The notes below the pieces were generated by a model. That model saw only the letters and a program-made list of their open reading frames with translations. It was not told the DNA's origin and did no database searches. A stretch of 64,000 nt of DNA from CADCUY01 sp964242735 (lineage in GTDB: Bacteria; Actinomycetota; Actinomycetes; Actinomycetales; Quadrisphaeraceae). The stretch is taken from positions 110,932 to 174,931 of the forward strand of contig CAXTAK010000004.1 in NCBI GenBank assembly GCA_964242735.1. The letters run 5' to 3'. This document shows positions 26,639 to 35,248 of the stretch, piece by piece. How positions within the stretch are numbered: position 1 is the stretch's first letter; each line of letters starts with the position of its first letter. A program made the translations under genes and the position numbers.

Positions 26639-27693
26639 CGGGCGCCGGCCGGGCCGGGCAGCACAGCACCGGGCAGTGCGGCACCGGGCAGCACGGGGCC
26701 GGGCAGTGCGGCACCGGTCGCCGCGTCGGCGGCGGCCAGCGCCCCGCGCAGCCGGCGCAGCACCGCGTCGCGCAGGTCGTCGGGGGCGGCCACCACGGCG
26801 CCGGCGCCGGCCGCGGCGACCTGCTCGGCGAGCTCCTCGACGTCGGTGAAGGAGACCTCCACCTCCACCGCCTCGGCGGTGGCCCCGGCGCGCACCCGCA
26901 GGCCGGCGGCGGCACCCGCGCGCAGCGCGATGCGCGCGGTGCGCTGCGGCGCGGTCGGCGCCCACTGCGAGAGCAGGCCGACGGCGTCGAGGTCCTCCGG
27001 TGGGACGAACGCCCCGGGTGCACCGGTGCGCCGCACCGCGCCCTGCACCCGGCTGAGGCGGAAGACCCGCTCCTGCCCGCGGTCCAGGTCGTGCCCGACG
27101 AGGTACCAGTGCCCCCGCCAGCTGCGCACCTGCCACGGTTGCACCCGCCGCACCGCGAGCTGCCCGGTGCGGGCGGTGCGGTACCGGAAGGTGACCTCGG
27201 CGCGGTCGCGGGCCGCGGCGTAGAGGGGGTCGAAGGCCGGTTCGGTGGTGCGCACGCGCGGCTCGACACCGACGAGGGAGGCGTCGTCGGGTGCCACGCC
27301 CAGGGCCCGCAGCTTCACCAGCGCCCGCGCCGCGGGGCCCGCGAGGCTCGCCTGCTGCCAGACGCGGCTGGCGAGCCCGAGGACGGCGAGCTCACCGGCG
27401 GTGAAGTCGACCTCCGGCAGCGCGTAGTGCTCACGGTCCACCGCGTACCCGAGCTCGTCGTCGAACCACGCCGAGACGGGCGCCGTGACGAGCGGCACAC
27501 CGAGCTCGCGCAGCTCCTCCTTGTCGCGCTCGAACATGCGGTCGAAGGCCTCGTCGGTCGCGCACTCGTCGTACTGGGGGACGGCGGTGCGCAGCTGCTC
27601 CTTGGTCAGGCGGGTGCGGGTGCTGAGCAGGGCGATCAGCAGGTTCAGGAGCCGCTCGGTGCGCCGTGACGCGGTGGAGCTGGCGGCACGCAC
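26635..27693 (-). CDS. pafB: PafB, WYL-domain transcriptional regulator
   Basis: A 352-residue partner of PafC. The HTH region SRRTERLLNLLIALLSTRTR and the FERDKEELRELGVPL wing are followed by a WYL domain with RSWRGHWYLVGHDLDRGQERV and FRLSRVQG. The WCX domain ends at about residue 325. The final 25 residues are an unusual tandem of (A/V)LPG(P/A) units absent from the family core. PafBC senses single-stranded DNA during replication stress in mycobacteria and activates RecA-independent promoters; the same role is inferred here. Confidence 0.94.
   Translation of the reverse strand: MRAASSTASRRTERLLNLLIALLSTRTRLTKEQLRTAVPQYDECATDEAFDRMFERDKEELRELGVPLVTAPVSAWFDDELGYAVDREHYALPEVDFTAGELAVLGLASRVWQQASLAGPAARALVKLRALGVAPDDASLVGVEPRVRTTEPAFDPLYAAARDRAEVTFRYRTARTGQLAVRRVQPWQVRSWRGHWYLVGHDLDRGQERVFRLSRVQGAVRRTGAPGAFVPPEDLDAVGLLSQWAPTAPQRTARIALRAGAAAGLRVRAGATAEAVEVEVSFTDVEELAEQVAAAGAGAVVAAPDDLRDAVLRRLRGALAAADAATGAALPGPVLPGAALPGAVLPGPAGAR
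26650..26716. repeat. 15-base imperfect tandem repeat at the pafB 3' end
   Basis: About four imperfect copies of a CCGGGCAGYRCRGCA-like unit encode repeated (A/V)LPG(P/A) on the reverse strand, just before the pafB stop and pafC start. Copies differ mainly at two positions. The repeat keeps the reading frame. Confidence 0.75.
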
Positions 27694-27807
27694 GAGCTGA
27701 CGCTACCGGGGTGCGTCACGGCCTGAACCCGCTGGTGCCCAGCTGTGGACGGCGACCCGTCGCGGCCGGCGGCCGGTGCGGTCGTGGCGCCCCGGTGGTG
27801 CCGCGGG

Positions 27808-28185
27808 TCAGCTCACCGCGACGAGGTCGACGACGAAGATCAGCGTCTCGTCCGGGCCGATCGCGCCGCCAGCGCCCCGGGAGCCGTACGCCATCGCCGG
27901 GGGGATCACCAGGCGGCGGCGGCCGCCGACGCGCATGCCGGGGATGCCCTGGTCCCACCCGGTGATGACCTGACCGACGCCGACGCGGAAGTCCAGGGGG
28001 GCGCCCCGGTTCCACGACGCGTCGAACTCCTCGCCGGTGGAGTGCGCGACCCCGACGTAGTGCGCGGAGACGGTGGAGCCCGCGCTCGCCTCGGGCCCGT
28101 CACCGACGACCTCGTCGGTGATGAGCAGCTCGGTGGGCGCCGGCCCCTCGTGGGGCTCGACGTCGGGACGGGTCGGGTCGGCCAT
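27808..28185 (-). CDS. FKBP-type peptidyl-prolyl cis-trans isomerase, cytoplasmic
   Basis: A single-domain FKBP of 125 residues that speeds proline isomerisation. The core shows VSAHYVGVAHSTGEEFDASW, then GWDQGIPGMRVGGRRRLVIPP and AYGSRGAGGAIGPDETLIF; the Tyr, Asp, Phe/Trp and Ile residues that line the FKBP pocket are present. The ATG at 28185 gives the usual short N-tail, and no export signal is seen. It lies between pafB and a lipoprotein FKBP in the Pup-proteasome block, a conserved actinobacterial position. Confidence 0.94.
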   Translation of the reverse strand: MADPTRPDVEPHEGPAPTELLITDEVVGDGPEASAGSTVSAHYVGVAHSTGEEFDASWNRGAPLDFRVGVGQVITGWDQGIPGMRVGGRRRLVIPPAMAYGSRGAGGAIGPDETLIFVVDLVAVS

Positions 28186-28265
28186 GGCGGTGCCTCCGGG
28201 TGCGGTGGTGGTGAGGACTGGCGGGGAGGAGCTCGTGAGCGCAGGTGGTGGGTGGTGGGGGTCGC

Positions 28266-29228
28266 TCACCCGGCCGGGGTCGGGGAGTCGGCGGCGAGGA
28301 CGTCGACGACGAAGACGAGGGTGTCGGTGCCGGAGATGCCGGCGTCCGGCGCCCCATCGTCCCCGTACCCCTCCGCGGGCGGCACGATCAGCAGCACCTG
28401 GCTCCCGACGGGCTGGCCCACCAGCCCCGCGTCCCACCCCGGGACGACCTGGCCCTGGCCGATGGGGAAGGCGGCGGGGCTGCCGGCGTCCCAGCTGGAG
28501 TTGAAGACGCTCCCGTCGGCGTGCTTGACGCCGGTGTAGTGCACGCGGATCACCTGCCCCGCCTCGACCGGCCGGCCCTCACCCCTGATCAGCGGCTCCA
28601 CCACGAGCTCCCCGGGCGGAGTGCTGCCGGGGGGGATGGTGATCGTCGGCTCCCCGTCCTCGGCGAGGGTCACCGCGGGCAGACCGGGGCGGGCGGGCAG
28701 GGCCTCGCCGGCTGCCCGTGGTGGCACCGCGGTGACCACGTCGACGTAGAACAGCAGCGTGTCGTCGGCCTCCACCCCCTCCGCGGGGGTGGTGGTCTGC
28801 CCCTTCAAGCCGTCCTTCGGGGCGATGGCGAGCAGCACCTCGCTGCCCACCGACTTGCCCACCAGGCCGGCGCGCAGCCCGGTGAGGATCGACTCGTCGA
28901 CCACCAGGGACGTCGGTTCCTGCGCCCACGCCGACTCGTCGAGGACGTCTCCGGTGCGCCCGTTGACCAGCACGTACTCCATGCCGATGACGTCGCCCTC
29001 GGCGACGAGGGCGCCGTCGCCCTGAGCGCGGACCTCGCTGACCGAGGTCTCCACCGCGAAGGGCTCGGGCACGTCCACCGCCGGCGCACCGCCCTCCTCC
29101 ACCGGGGAGACCTGGACCGCGCCGAGGTCGCCGGTGGCCCCCTCCCCCTCCTGCGCTGCGCATCCGGTGGTGCCCGCGAGCAGCACGGCGCTCATCGCGA
29201 TGGGCAGGGCGGGGTGGTGGCGGTGCAC
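28266..29228 (-). CDS. Two-domain FKBP-type isomerase lipoprotein
   Basis: Exported peptidyl-prolyl isomerase of 320 residues. The signal peptide ends in lipobox LAGTTGC with Cys23, so it is membrane-anchored on the outer face. Domain one (about 75-165) is a degenerate FKBP fold containing GRTGDVLDESAW. Domain two (about 205-315) is canonical with VIRVHYTGVKHADGSVFNSSW and PGWDAGLVGQPVGSQVLLIVPP. Tandem FKBP lipoproteins next to pafA are typical of actinobacteria and probably fold secreted proteins. It starts 72 bases after the pafA stop. Confidence 0.92.
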   Translation of the reverse strand: MHRHHPALPIAMSAVLLAGTTGCAAQEGEGATGDLGAVQVSPVEEGGAPAVDVPEPFAVETSVSEVRAQGDGALVAEGDVIGMEYVLVNGRTGDVLDESAWAQEPTSLVVDESILTGLRAGLVGKSVGSEVLLAIAPKDGLKGQTTTPAEGVEADDTLLFYVDVVTAVPPRAAGEALPARPGLPAVTLAEDGEPTITIPPGSTPPGELVVEPLIRGEGRPVEAGQVIRVHYTGVKHADGSVFNSSWDAGSPAAFPIGQGQVVPGWDAGLVGQPVGSQVLLIVPPAEGYGDDGAPDAGISGTDTLVFVVDVLAADSPTPAG

Positions 29229-29300
29229 GGGAGTCCTCGCGGCTCGGGGGTGGGGTCGTGACGGTCGGCAACACTAGCCGCGCACCGCCCGTGGGTGCCG

Positions 29301-30722
29301 TCACATGCTGGCGATGAGGCGCTCCACGCGGTCGTCGACGCTGCGGAAGGGGTCCTTGCACAGCACGGTGCGCTGGGCCTGGTCGTTGAGCTTCAGGTGC
29401 ACCCAGTCGACGGTGAAGTCCCGGCGGGACTCCTGCGCCCGGCGCACGAAGTCACCGCGCAGCTTCGCGCGCGTGGTCTGCGGGGGCAGCGCGGTGGCCT
29501 CGAAGACCTCCACGTCGCGCACCACCCGCTCGACCATGCCCCGCGCGGCGAGCATGTTGTAGAGCCCGCGGCGGCGGGAGATGTCGTGGTAGGCCAGGTC
29601 GAGGCGGGCCACGCGGGCGTCGGAGAGCTCCAGGTCGTGGCGGGCGCGGTAGCGGTCCAGCAGGGTGAGCTTGATGACCCAGTCCAGCTCGCGGTCGACG
29701 AGGGACAGGTCCCCGGTGCGCAGGGCGTGCAGGCCCCGCTCCCACAGCTCCAGCACCCGCCCGGTGCTGGCGCCCAGCTGCGGCCCGGTGGGCGCTGTCG
29801 GTGCCGCGTCCTCCGCCGGGACGGTCGGGTCCGCCACCAGCCCCTCGGCGTCGGCGAAGTCACGGGCGCGCTGCAGGTAGTCCTCCTGGATCTCCAGGGC
29901 GCTGGCCTCCCGGCCGTCGGCCAGGCGCACCAGGCGCCGCCCGGTGGTGTCGTGGCTGATCTCGCGGATGGCGCGGATCGGGTTCTCCAGGGTCAGGTCG
30001 CCCAGCGGCACCCCCCGCTCGACCATCCGCAGCAGCAGGTCCACCGCCCCGACCTTGAGCATCGTGGTCGTCTCGGACATGTTGGAGTCCCCGACGATGA
30101 CGTGCAGGCGCCGGAAGCGCTCGGCGTCGGCGTGCGGCTCGTCGCGGGTGTTGATGATCGGGCGGCTGCGCGTCGTCGCCGAGGACACGCCCTCCCAGAT
30201 GTGGTCCGCGCGCTGGGAGAGGCAGTACACCGCCCCCCGCGGGGTCTGCAGCACCTTGCCCGCGCCCACCAGCACCTGGCGGGTGACCAGGAAGGGGATC
30301 AGCACCTCGGAGAGCTTCGCGAACTCCCCCTGGCGGGGCACCAGGTAGTTCTCGTGGCAGCCGTAGGAGTTGCCCGCGGAGTCGGTGTTGTTCTTGAACA
30401 GGAACACCTCACCGCCCACGCCCTCCTCGCCCAGGCGCCGCTCGGCGTCCACCGCGAGGCCCTCGAGGATCCGCTCACCGGCCCGGTCGTGGGCGATGAG
30501 CTGGGCGATGTCGTCGCACTCGGGGGTGGCGTACTCGGGGTGGGAGCCCACGTCGAGGTACAGCCGCGCCCCGTTGCGCAGGAACACGTTGGAGGACCGG
30601 CCCCAGGAGACGACCTTGCGGAAGAGGTAGCGGGCGACCTCGTCGGCGGACAGGCGCCGCTGCCCGTCGGCGGCGGCGGTGACACCGAACTCGGTCTCGA
30701 TGCCCAGGATCCGGCGGTCCAC
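29301..30722 (-). CDS. pafA: Pup-protein ligase PafA
   Basis: Attaches deamidated Pup through its C-terminal Glu to substrate lysines, using ATP, in the cytoplasm. The 473-residue sequence opens with RRILGIETEFGV, whose Glu binds Mg-ATP. It continues with LRNGARLYLDVGSHPEYATPE (catalytic Asp in LDVGSHPEY), NTDSAGNSYGCHENYL and RPIINTRDEPHAD, all hallmark PafA/Dop motifs. It lacks the Dop-specific loop after the first Glu motif. The GTG at 30722 lies five bases after the prcA stop. It completes the pupylation pathway with dop, pup, prcBA and mpa. Confidence 0.97.
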   Translation of the reverse strand: MDRRILGIETEFGVTAAADGQRRLSADEVARYLFRKVVSWGRSSNVFLRNGARLYLDVGSHPEYATPECDDIAQLIAHDRAGERILEGLAVDAERRLGEEGVGGEVFLFKNNTDSAGNSYGCHENYLVPRQGEFAKLSEVLIPFLVTRQVLVGAGKVLQTPRGAVYCLSQRADHIWEGVSSATTRSRPIINTRDEPHADAERFRRLHVIVGDSNMSETTTMLKVGAVDLLLRMVERGVPLGDLTLENPIRAIREISHDTTGRRLVRLADGREASALEIQEDYLQRARDFADAEGLVADPTVPAEDAAPTAPTGPQLGASTGRVLELWERGLHALRTGDLSLVDRELDWVIKLTLLDRYRARHDLELSDARVARLDLAYHDISRRRGLYNMLAARGMVERVVRDVEVFEATALPPQTTRAKLRGDFVRRAQESRRDFTVDWVHLKLNDQAQRTVLCKDPFRSVDDRVERLIASM

Positions 30723-30727
30723 GCGCG

Positions 30728-31594
30728 TCAGCGGGTCGGGGCGTCGTCGGGCAGGCCGGTGTGCCCGCCGGGGGTGCCGGACCCACCGCCGGTGACGGCC
30801 CCCCCGCCGGTGACGGCCCCGGGGCCGCTCTCGTCGGCGACGGCCTCGGCGACCAGAGCCGCCTCCTCGGTGACGCTGCGCGCCTGCCCGGAGGCGGAGC
30901 CGGCGGTCAGCAGCTGACCCAGCGCGGCGCCGCCGAGGCGGCGGAAGGCCCGGCGCGGCGCGGCCCGCTCCAGCACCGCCACCTCGAGGGCCTCCGCGCC
31001 GAGGCGGCGCGGGGGGCCGCCCGCAGGGTCGGGAGCCAGGCCCACCAGGGCCAGCGCCAGGACCTCCGTCAGGGACATCCCCGGGCGCCACGCCTCCCTC
31101 AGGGACCCCGCGACCTGGTCGGCCTGACCGCCCATGACGACCACGCCCCGCTCGTCGGCGACCGACCCGTCGTAGGTGAGCCGGTAGATCTGGTCGCTGC
31201 CCGGTGCGGGACCCACCTCGGCGACGACGATCTCGACCTCCAGCGGCTTGGACTCCGTGGTGAACACCGTCCCCAGGGACTGCGCGTAGGCGTTGGCGAG
31301 CCCGCGCACGGTGACGTCGGCGCGGTCGTAGGAGTACCCGCGCAGGTCCGCGTAGCGCACCCCGGCCACGCGGAGGTTCTCGAACTCGTTGTACTTCCCC
31401 ACCGCGGCGAAGGCGATGCGGTCGTAGATCTCGCTGATCTTGTGCAGCGCCCGCGAGGCGTTCTCGGCCACGAACGCGACCCCGCCCTCGTACTCGGCGA
31501 CGACGACCGAGCGGCCACGGGCGATGCCCTTGCGGGCGTAGTCCGCCTTGTCCTTCATCAGCTGCTCGGGGGAGACGTAGAACGGCATGCTCAC
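30728..31594 (-). CDS. prcA: Proteasome subunit alpha
   Basis: Non-catalytic alpha-ring subunit that gates the 20S core and binds the C-terminus of Mpa. MPFYVSPEQLMKDKADYARKGI at the N-terminus is the family gate region, followed by RGRSVVVAEYEGGVAFVAEN. The GTG at 31594 overlaps the prcB stop (GTGA); a Met two codons later is the alternative. At 288 residues it is somewhat longer than usual because of a Gly-rich tail containing a duplicated GAVTGGG. The tail is encoded by short repeats at about 30786-30820. Confidence 0.96.
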   Translation of the reverse strand: MSMPFYVSPEQLMKDKADYARKGIARGRSVVVAEYEGGVAFVAENASRALHKISEIYDRIAFAAVGKYNEFENLRVAGVRYADLRGYSYDRADVTVRGLANAYAQSLGTVFTTESKPLEVEIVVAEVGPAPGSDQIYRLTYDGSVADERGVVVMGGQADQVAGSLREAWRPGMSLTEVLALALVGLAPDPAGGPPRRLGAEALEVAVLERAAPRRAFRRLGGAALGQLLTAGSASGQARSVTEEAALVAEAVADESGPGAVTGGGAVTGGGSGTPGGHTGLPDDAPTR

Positions 31595-32496
31595 GACGAC
31601 GCCACCGCCCCGGTGCCGGCGGTGCCGGCCCCGATGGCGCCGGGCGCCCGGCCACCGGCGAGGGCCCGCCCGCGCTCGGTGAGGGAGACCTCCACGACCT
31701 CGGTCATCTGCTGCTGGTCCACCCGTCGGTACCCCTGCGCGCCGACGGTGGCCACCACCGGCCACACCTGGCGCAGCTGGTCCGGGCCGGCGGTGGCGGA
31801 GTCGTCGTCGGCGGCGTCGACGAGGGCCTCCACCGCCACCCGCACCGCCGCCTCCGCGGACAGCCCGGGGCGCCACAGCTTCTTCAGCGACCCCCGGGCG
31901 AACAGCGAGCCGGAGCCGACGGAGTGGTGGTCGTGCTCCTCGTAGCGGCCACCGGTGACGTCGTAGCTGAAGATGCGGCCCTGCCCGCGGTCCAGGTCGT
32001 ACCCGGCGAACAGCGGCACCACCGCGAGTCCCTGCATGGCCATGGGCAGGTTGCCGCGCACCATCGTCGCGAGGCGGTTGGCCTTCCCGTCGAGGCTGAG
32101 CAGCGCTCCCTCGATCTTCTCGTAGTGCTCCAGCTCGACCTGGAACAGTCGCACCAGCTCCACCGCCAGGCCCGCGGCGCCGGCGATGCCCACGCAGGAG
32201 TACCCGTCGGCGGGGAAGACCTTCTCCATCTCCCGGTGGGCGATGTAGCTGCCGGCCGTCGCCCGCCGGTCCCCCGCCATCAGGACACCGTCGGCGTAGG
32301 TCAGGGCCACGATCGTCGTCGCGTGCGGCACCCCCACCAGCGACTCCGGTGACGCCGACCCCGCCGCCGCGCCGGGCCCGCGGCGCCCGGGCAGCAGCTC
32401 CGGTGCCTGGGCGGCGACGAAGTCGGTGAAGCTCGACCCCACGGAGGTGAACGCCGCCGGCAGACCGCCCCCGCGCGGCTCGCCGGGTGCGGTCAC
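31591..32496 (-). CDS. prcB: Proteasome subunit beta (catalytic)
   Basis: Threonine protease subunit of the 20S proteasome core, 301 residues. The propeptide of about 59 residues ends before Thr60 (GVPHA-TTIVAL), which becomes the N-terminal nucleophile. Asp and Lys partners lie in LMAGDRRATAG and REMEKVFPADGYSCVGIAG. VGSGSLFARGSLKKLW is the conserved Ser-Gly-Ser region. It overlaps pup upstream and prcA downstream by four bases each, giving a tight pup-prcB-prcA unit. Confidence 0.97.
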   Translation of the reverse strand: MTAPGEPRGGGLPAAFTSVGSSFTDFVAAQAPELLPGRRGPGAAAGSASPESLVGVPHATTIVALTYADGVLMAGDRRATAGSYIAHREMEKVFPADGYSCVGIAGAAGLAVELVRLFQVELEHYEKIEGALLSLDGKANRLATMVRGNLPMAMQGLAVVPLFAGYDLDRGQGRIFSYDVTGGRYEEHDHHSVGSGSLFARGSLKKLWRPGLSAEAAVRVAVEALVDAADDDSATAGPDQLRQVWPVVATVGAQGYRRVDQQQMTEVVEVSLTERGRALAGGRAPGAIGAGTAGTGAVASS

Positions 32497-32711
32497 TGCC
32501 CGCCCTTCTGGGTGTACTGGCGCACGAACTGCTCGGCGTTGGCCTCCAGCACGTCGTCGATCTCGTCGAGGAGGTCGTCCACGTCCTCGTCGTTCGCGGT
32601 GGTGGTCGCCACCGCGGTGGTCGACCCGACGGCGCCGGGCAGGGGCTCGTGCTCGGCGTCCTCGGTCTCACCGCTGCGCCGCGACGGGCGCTGCTGCTCC
32701 TGGCTGGCCAT
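32493..32711 (-). CDS. pup: Prokaryotic ubiquitin-like protein Pup
   Basis: A 72-residue, disordered, acidic modifier that tags proteins for the proteasome. The C-terminal half contains the coiled-coil-forming DDLLDEIDDVLEANAEQFVR, which Mpa binds, and the last residues are YTQKGGQ. The terminal Gln means that Dop must deamidate it to Glu before PafA can ligate it. The ATG at 32711 has AAGGGGG upstream. The stop overlaps the prcB start. Confidence 0.97.
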   Translation of the reverse strand: MASQEQQRPSRRSGETEDAEHEPLPGAVGSTTAVATTTANDEDVDDLLDEIDDVLEANAEQFVRQYTQKGGQ

Positions 32712-32801
32712 CAGGACCCCCTTCGAACGGACTCCGGCGATCGTAGGTGAGCGCTGCGCGCAGCCCGACGGCGCACCGCCGCGGCCGGGGTGGGCGGTGC
32801 G

Positions 32802-34358
32802 TCAGCCCCTCAGGGCGTCGACCAGGGACGCCGCGTCGGGGCAGCGGTCGAGCAGGGCCCCGGTGTGCTCGCGCGTGCCCCGCAGCGGCTCGAGCATCGG
32901 CACCCGCTGCAGCGCCCCCCGCCCGGGGACGTCGAAGATCACCGAGTCCCAGCTCGCGGCGGCGACCTGCGCGCCGTACCGCGCCAGGCACTGCCCGCGG
33001 AACCACGCGCGGGTGTCCTCCGGCGGGGTGGTCACGGCGGCGGCGACCTCCTCGGCGGTGACCAGGGCCTCGACGGAGCCGCGGGCCAGCAGGCGCTGGT
33101 AGAGGCCGCGGGTGGTGTCGACGTCGGCGTACTGCAGGTCGATCAGGGCCAGGCGCGGGGAGTCCCATGACAGGGACTCCCGGTCCTGGAAGCCCTGCAG
33201 CAGGCGCAGCTTCGCGACCCAGTCCAGCTGCCCGGACAGGCTCATCGGGTCGCTCTCCAGGGCGTCGAGCACCCGCGCCCACCGCGCGAGGACGTCGAGG
33301 GTCTGCGCGTCGGCGTCGTCGCCGTCGCGGTCGGCCACGTGCGCGGCGGCGGCCTCGCAGAACACCCGCTGCAGGGCCACCCCGGTGATCGTCCGGCCGT
33401 CGGCCAGGCGCACCCGGGTGCGCAGGGAGGTGTCGTGGCTGATCGCGTGCACCGCCTCCACCGGTGAGGCCAGCGCGACCTCCGGGGCCGCGCCGTCCTC
33501 GACCAGGCGCAGCACCAGGGCGGTGGTGCCGAGCTTGAGGTACGTCGCGACCTGGCAGAGGTTCGCGTCGCCGACGATGACGTGCAGGCGGCGGTAGCGG
33601 TCCGCGGTGGCGTGCGGCTCGTCGCGGGTGTTGATGATCGGGCGCTTCAGGGTCGTCTCCAGGCCCACCTCGGCCTCGACGTAGTCCGCGCGCTGGCTCA
33701 GCTGGTAGCCGGGGGTGCGCCCGGTGGGCCCGATGCCGACGCGACCGGACCCGGTGATCACCTGGCGGGAGGCGAAGAAGGGCAGCAGGGCGCGCACGAT
33801 GGCGGGGAACGGCGTGGAGCGGGGCATGAGGTAGTTCTCGTGGGTGCCGTACGCGGCTCCCTTGCCGTCGGTGTTGTTCTTGTACAGGCGCACCGGTGAC
33901 AGGCCGGGGGTCGCCGCGAGGGCCGCGGCCCCGTCGCGCACCACCTGCTCCCCGGCGGCGTCCCAGCGCACCGCCGCGAGCGGTGAGGTGACCTCGGGGG
34001 ACGAGTACTCCGGGTGGGCGTGGTCGACGTACAGGCGGGCGCCGTTGGTCAGCACCAGGTTCGCCAGGCCCAGGTCCTCCAGGCCCGCGCTCGCCCGGGT
34101 GCCCGGGCCCGGCCCGGCGGGGGCGTCGGTGAGCTGGTCGGGGTGGGCGGCCGAGCGCGGGTGCTCCCACCCGCGGGCGTCGCGCAGCGGCGCCTCGTCC
34201 TCGTAGTCCCACCGCGCGCGGCCCGCGGTCCGCCCGCCGCGGGTGCGCGCGTAGCTGTTGACGACCTGGCTGGAGAGCAGCACGGGGTTCGCCTCGGGGA
34301 CCCCGGGGGCGGAGACGCCGTACTCGGTCTCCAACCCCATCACCCGGTGGACGCTCAT
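32802..34358 (-). CDS. dop: Pup deamidase/depupylase Dop
   Basis: Deamidates the C-terminal Gln of Pup and removes Pup from substrates. The 518-residue sequence begins MSVHRVMGLETEYGVS and contains the Dop-type insert after the first Glu motif (about residues 35-80: ARTRGGRTAGRARWDYEDE). VLTNGARLYVDHAHPEYSSPE carries the nucleophilic Asp, and NNTDGKGAAYGTHENYLMPR and RPIINTRDEPHA follow. The ATG at 34358 matches the family start; an adjacent upstream GTG (34361) is possible. It lies 90 bases upstream of pup. Confidence 0.96.
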   Translation of the reverse strand: MSVHRVMGLETEYGVSAPGVPEANPVLLSSQVVNSYARTRGGRTAGRARWDYEDEAPLRDARGWEHPRSAAHPDQLTDAPAGPGPGTRASAGLEDLGLANLVLTNGARLYVDHAHPEYSSPEVTSPLAAVRWDAAGEQVVRDGAAALAATPGLSPVRLYKNNTDGKGAAYGTHENYLMPRSTPFPAIVRALLPFFASRQVITGSGRVGIGPTGRTPGYQLSQRADYVEAEVGLETTLKRPIINTRDEPHATADRYRRLHVIVGDANLCQVATYLKLGTTALVLRLVEDGAAPEVALASPVEAVHAISHDTSLRTRVRLADGRTITGVALQRVFCEAAAAHVADRDGDDADAQTLDVLARWARVLDALESDPMSLSGQLDWVAKLRLLQGFQDRESLSWDSPRLALIDLQYADVDTTRGLYQRLLARGSVEALVTAEEVAAAVTTPPEDTRAWFRGQCLARYGAQVAAASWDSVIFDVPGRGALQRVPMLEPLRGTREHTGALLDRCPDAASLVDALRG

Positions 34359-34525
34359 CACCGGCGAGCGTAGGGCCGGCCGTCCCCGGGGCGGCCGGCG
34401 GCCGGGCCGCTCACGCGGTGGTGAGCCGTGCGCCGCAGGGTGCGACAGCGCCGCACCGCGAGCCGTGGTGCCGACGTCACGTCCTGGACCCCGCGCGCCG
34501 GCACGGCCGCTCGTACGGTGGACGG

Positions 34526-34951
34526 GTGCCCACCTCGACCGCCCCCACCCGGCCCGGCTCGCGCGCGGGCCGGCCCGCCGGCGCTGCAGCGGTGGCTGCT
34601 GCCGCCGCGGCGGACGTCGGTGCGGTGCTGGCCTTCGCCGCGGTCGGTCGGCGCTCGCACGCCGAGGGGGTCACCGCAGCCGGGGTCGGCGAGGCGGCGT
34701 GGCCGTTCCTGGTGGGCCTGGCGGTCGGCTGGGTGGTGCTGCGGCTGTGGCGGGCACCGGTGCCGCTGCGTCGGGGCGCCGTGGTCTGGGTCGCCACCGT
34801 CGCGGTGGGCCTGGGCCTGCGGGGCGTGGAGCGGGGGTCGGTCCCGGGCTCGTTCGCCGTCGTCACGACCCTGGCGCTCGGGGTGCTGCTGCTGGGCTGG
34901 CGCGCGGTCGCGTCAGCCCTGCTGGCGCGATCAGCGCGACGGGCCCGGTGA
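34526..34951 (+). CDS. DUF3054 family membrane protein
   Basis: A 141-residue protein with four predicted membrane helices. ADVGAVLAFAAVGRRSHAEG, AWPFLVGLAVGWVVLRLWRAP and a later LRGVERGSVPGSFAVVTTLAL follow the DUF3054 pattern, including the GRRSH and WPF..G...GW motifs. GTG at 34526 is chosen as the first start before the basic N-tail. It is inserted on the opposite strand between dop and mpa. Function unknown. The 297 bases after it hold no gene. Confidence 0.82.
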   Translation: MPTSTAPTRPGSRAGRPAGAAAVAAAAAADVGAVLAFAAVGRRSHAEGVTAAGVGEAAWPFLVGLAVGWVVLRLWRAPVPLRRGAVVWVATVAVGLGLRGVERGSVPGSFAVVTTLALGVLLLGWRAVASALLARSARRAR

Positions 34952-35248
34952 GGGTCGTCGGCGTCGGTCCGCGGGACGTCACGTGGGAGGTCGAGCCGGT
35001 CGGGCACCGCGTGTGCTCCCGGTCGCGTCGCGGCCGTGGGCGAGAGCAGGCGATGTGGACGTCGGAGGAGCACGAGGTCACCGGCGCCCTGGTGGTCGAG
35101 GTGGTCCGGTGGGCGCAGGATCACACGCGCCCGACGGCGGCGTCGCGGTCGGTCGCGAGTCGGGGCGTGGCGCGCGACCGCCCGCACCCACCCCGACCGC
35201 TGGGAGCCGGCGTCCCGAGCTCCTCCACGACGGCGACCAGCGGCGCCG

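Noticed and set aside
34952..35248. Forward frames after the DUF3054 gene
   Set aside because: They are short, Arg-rich and lack a start with a ribosome site; I see no gene or clear signal here.
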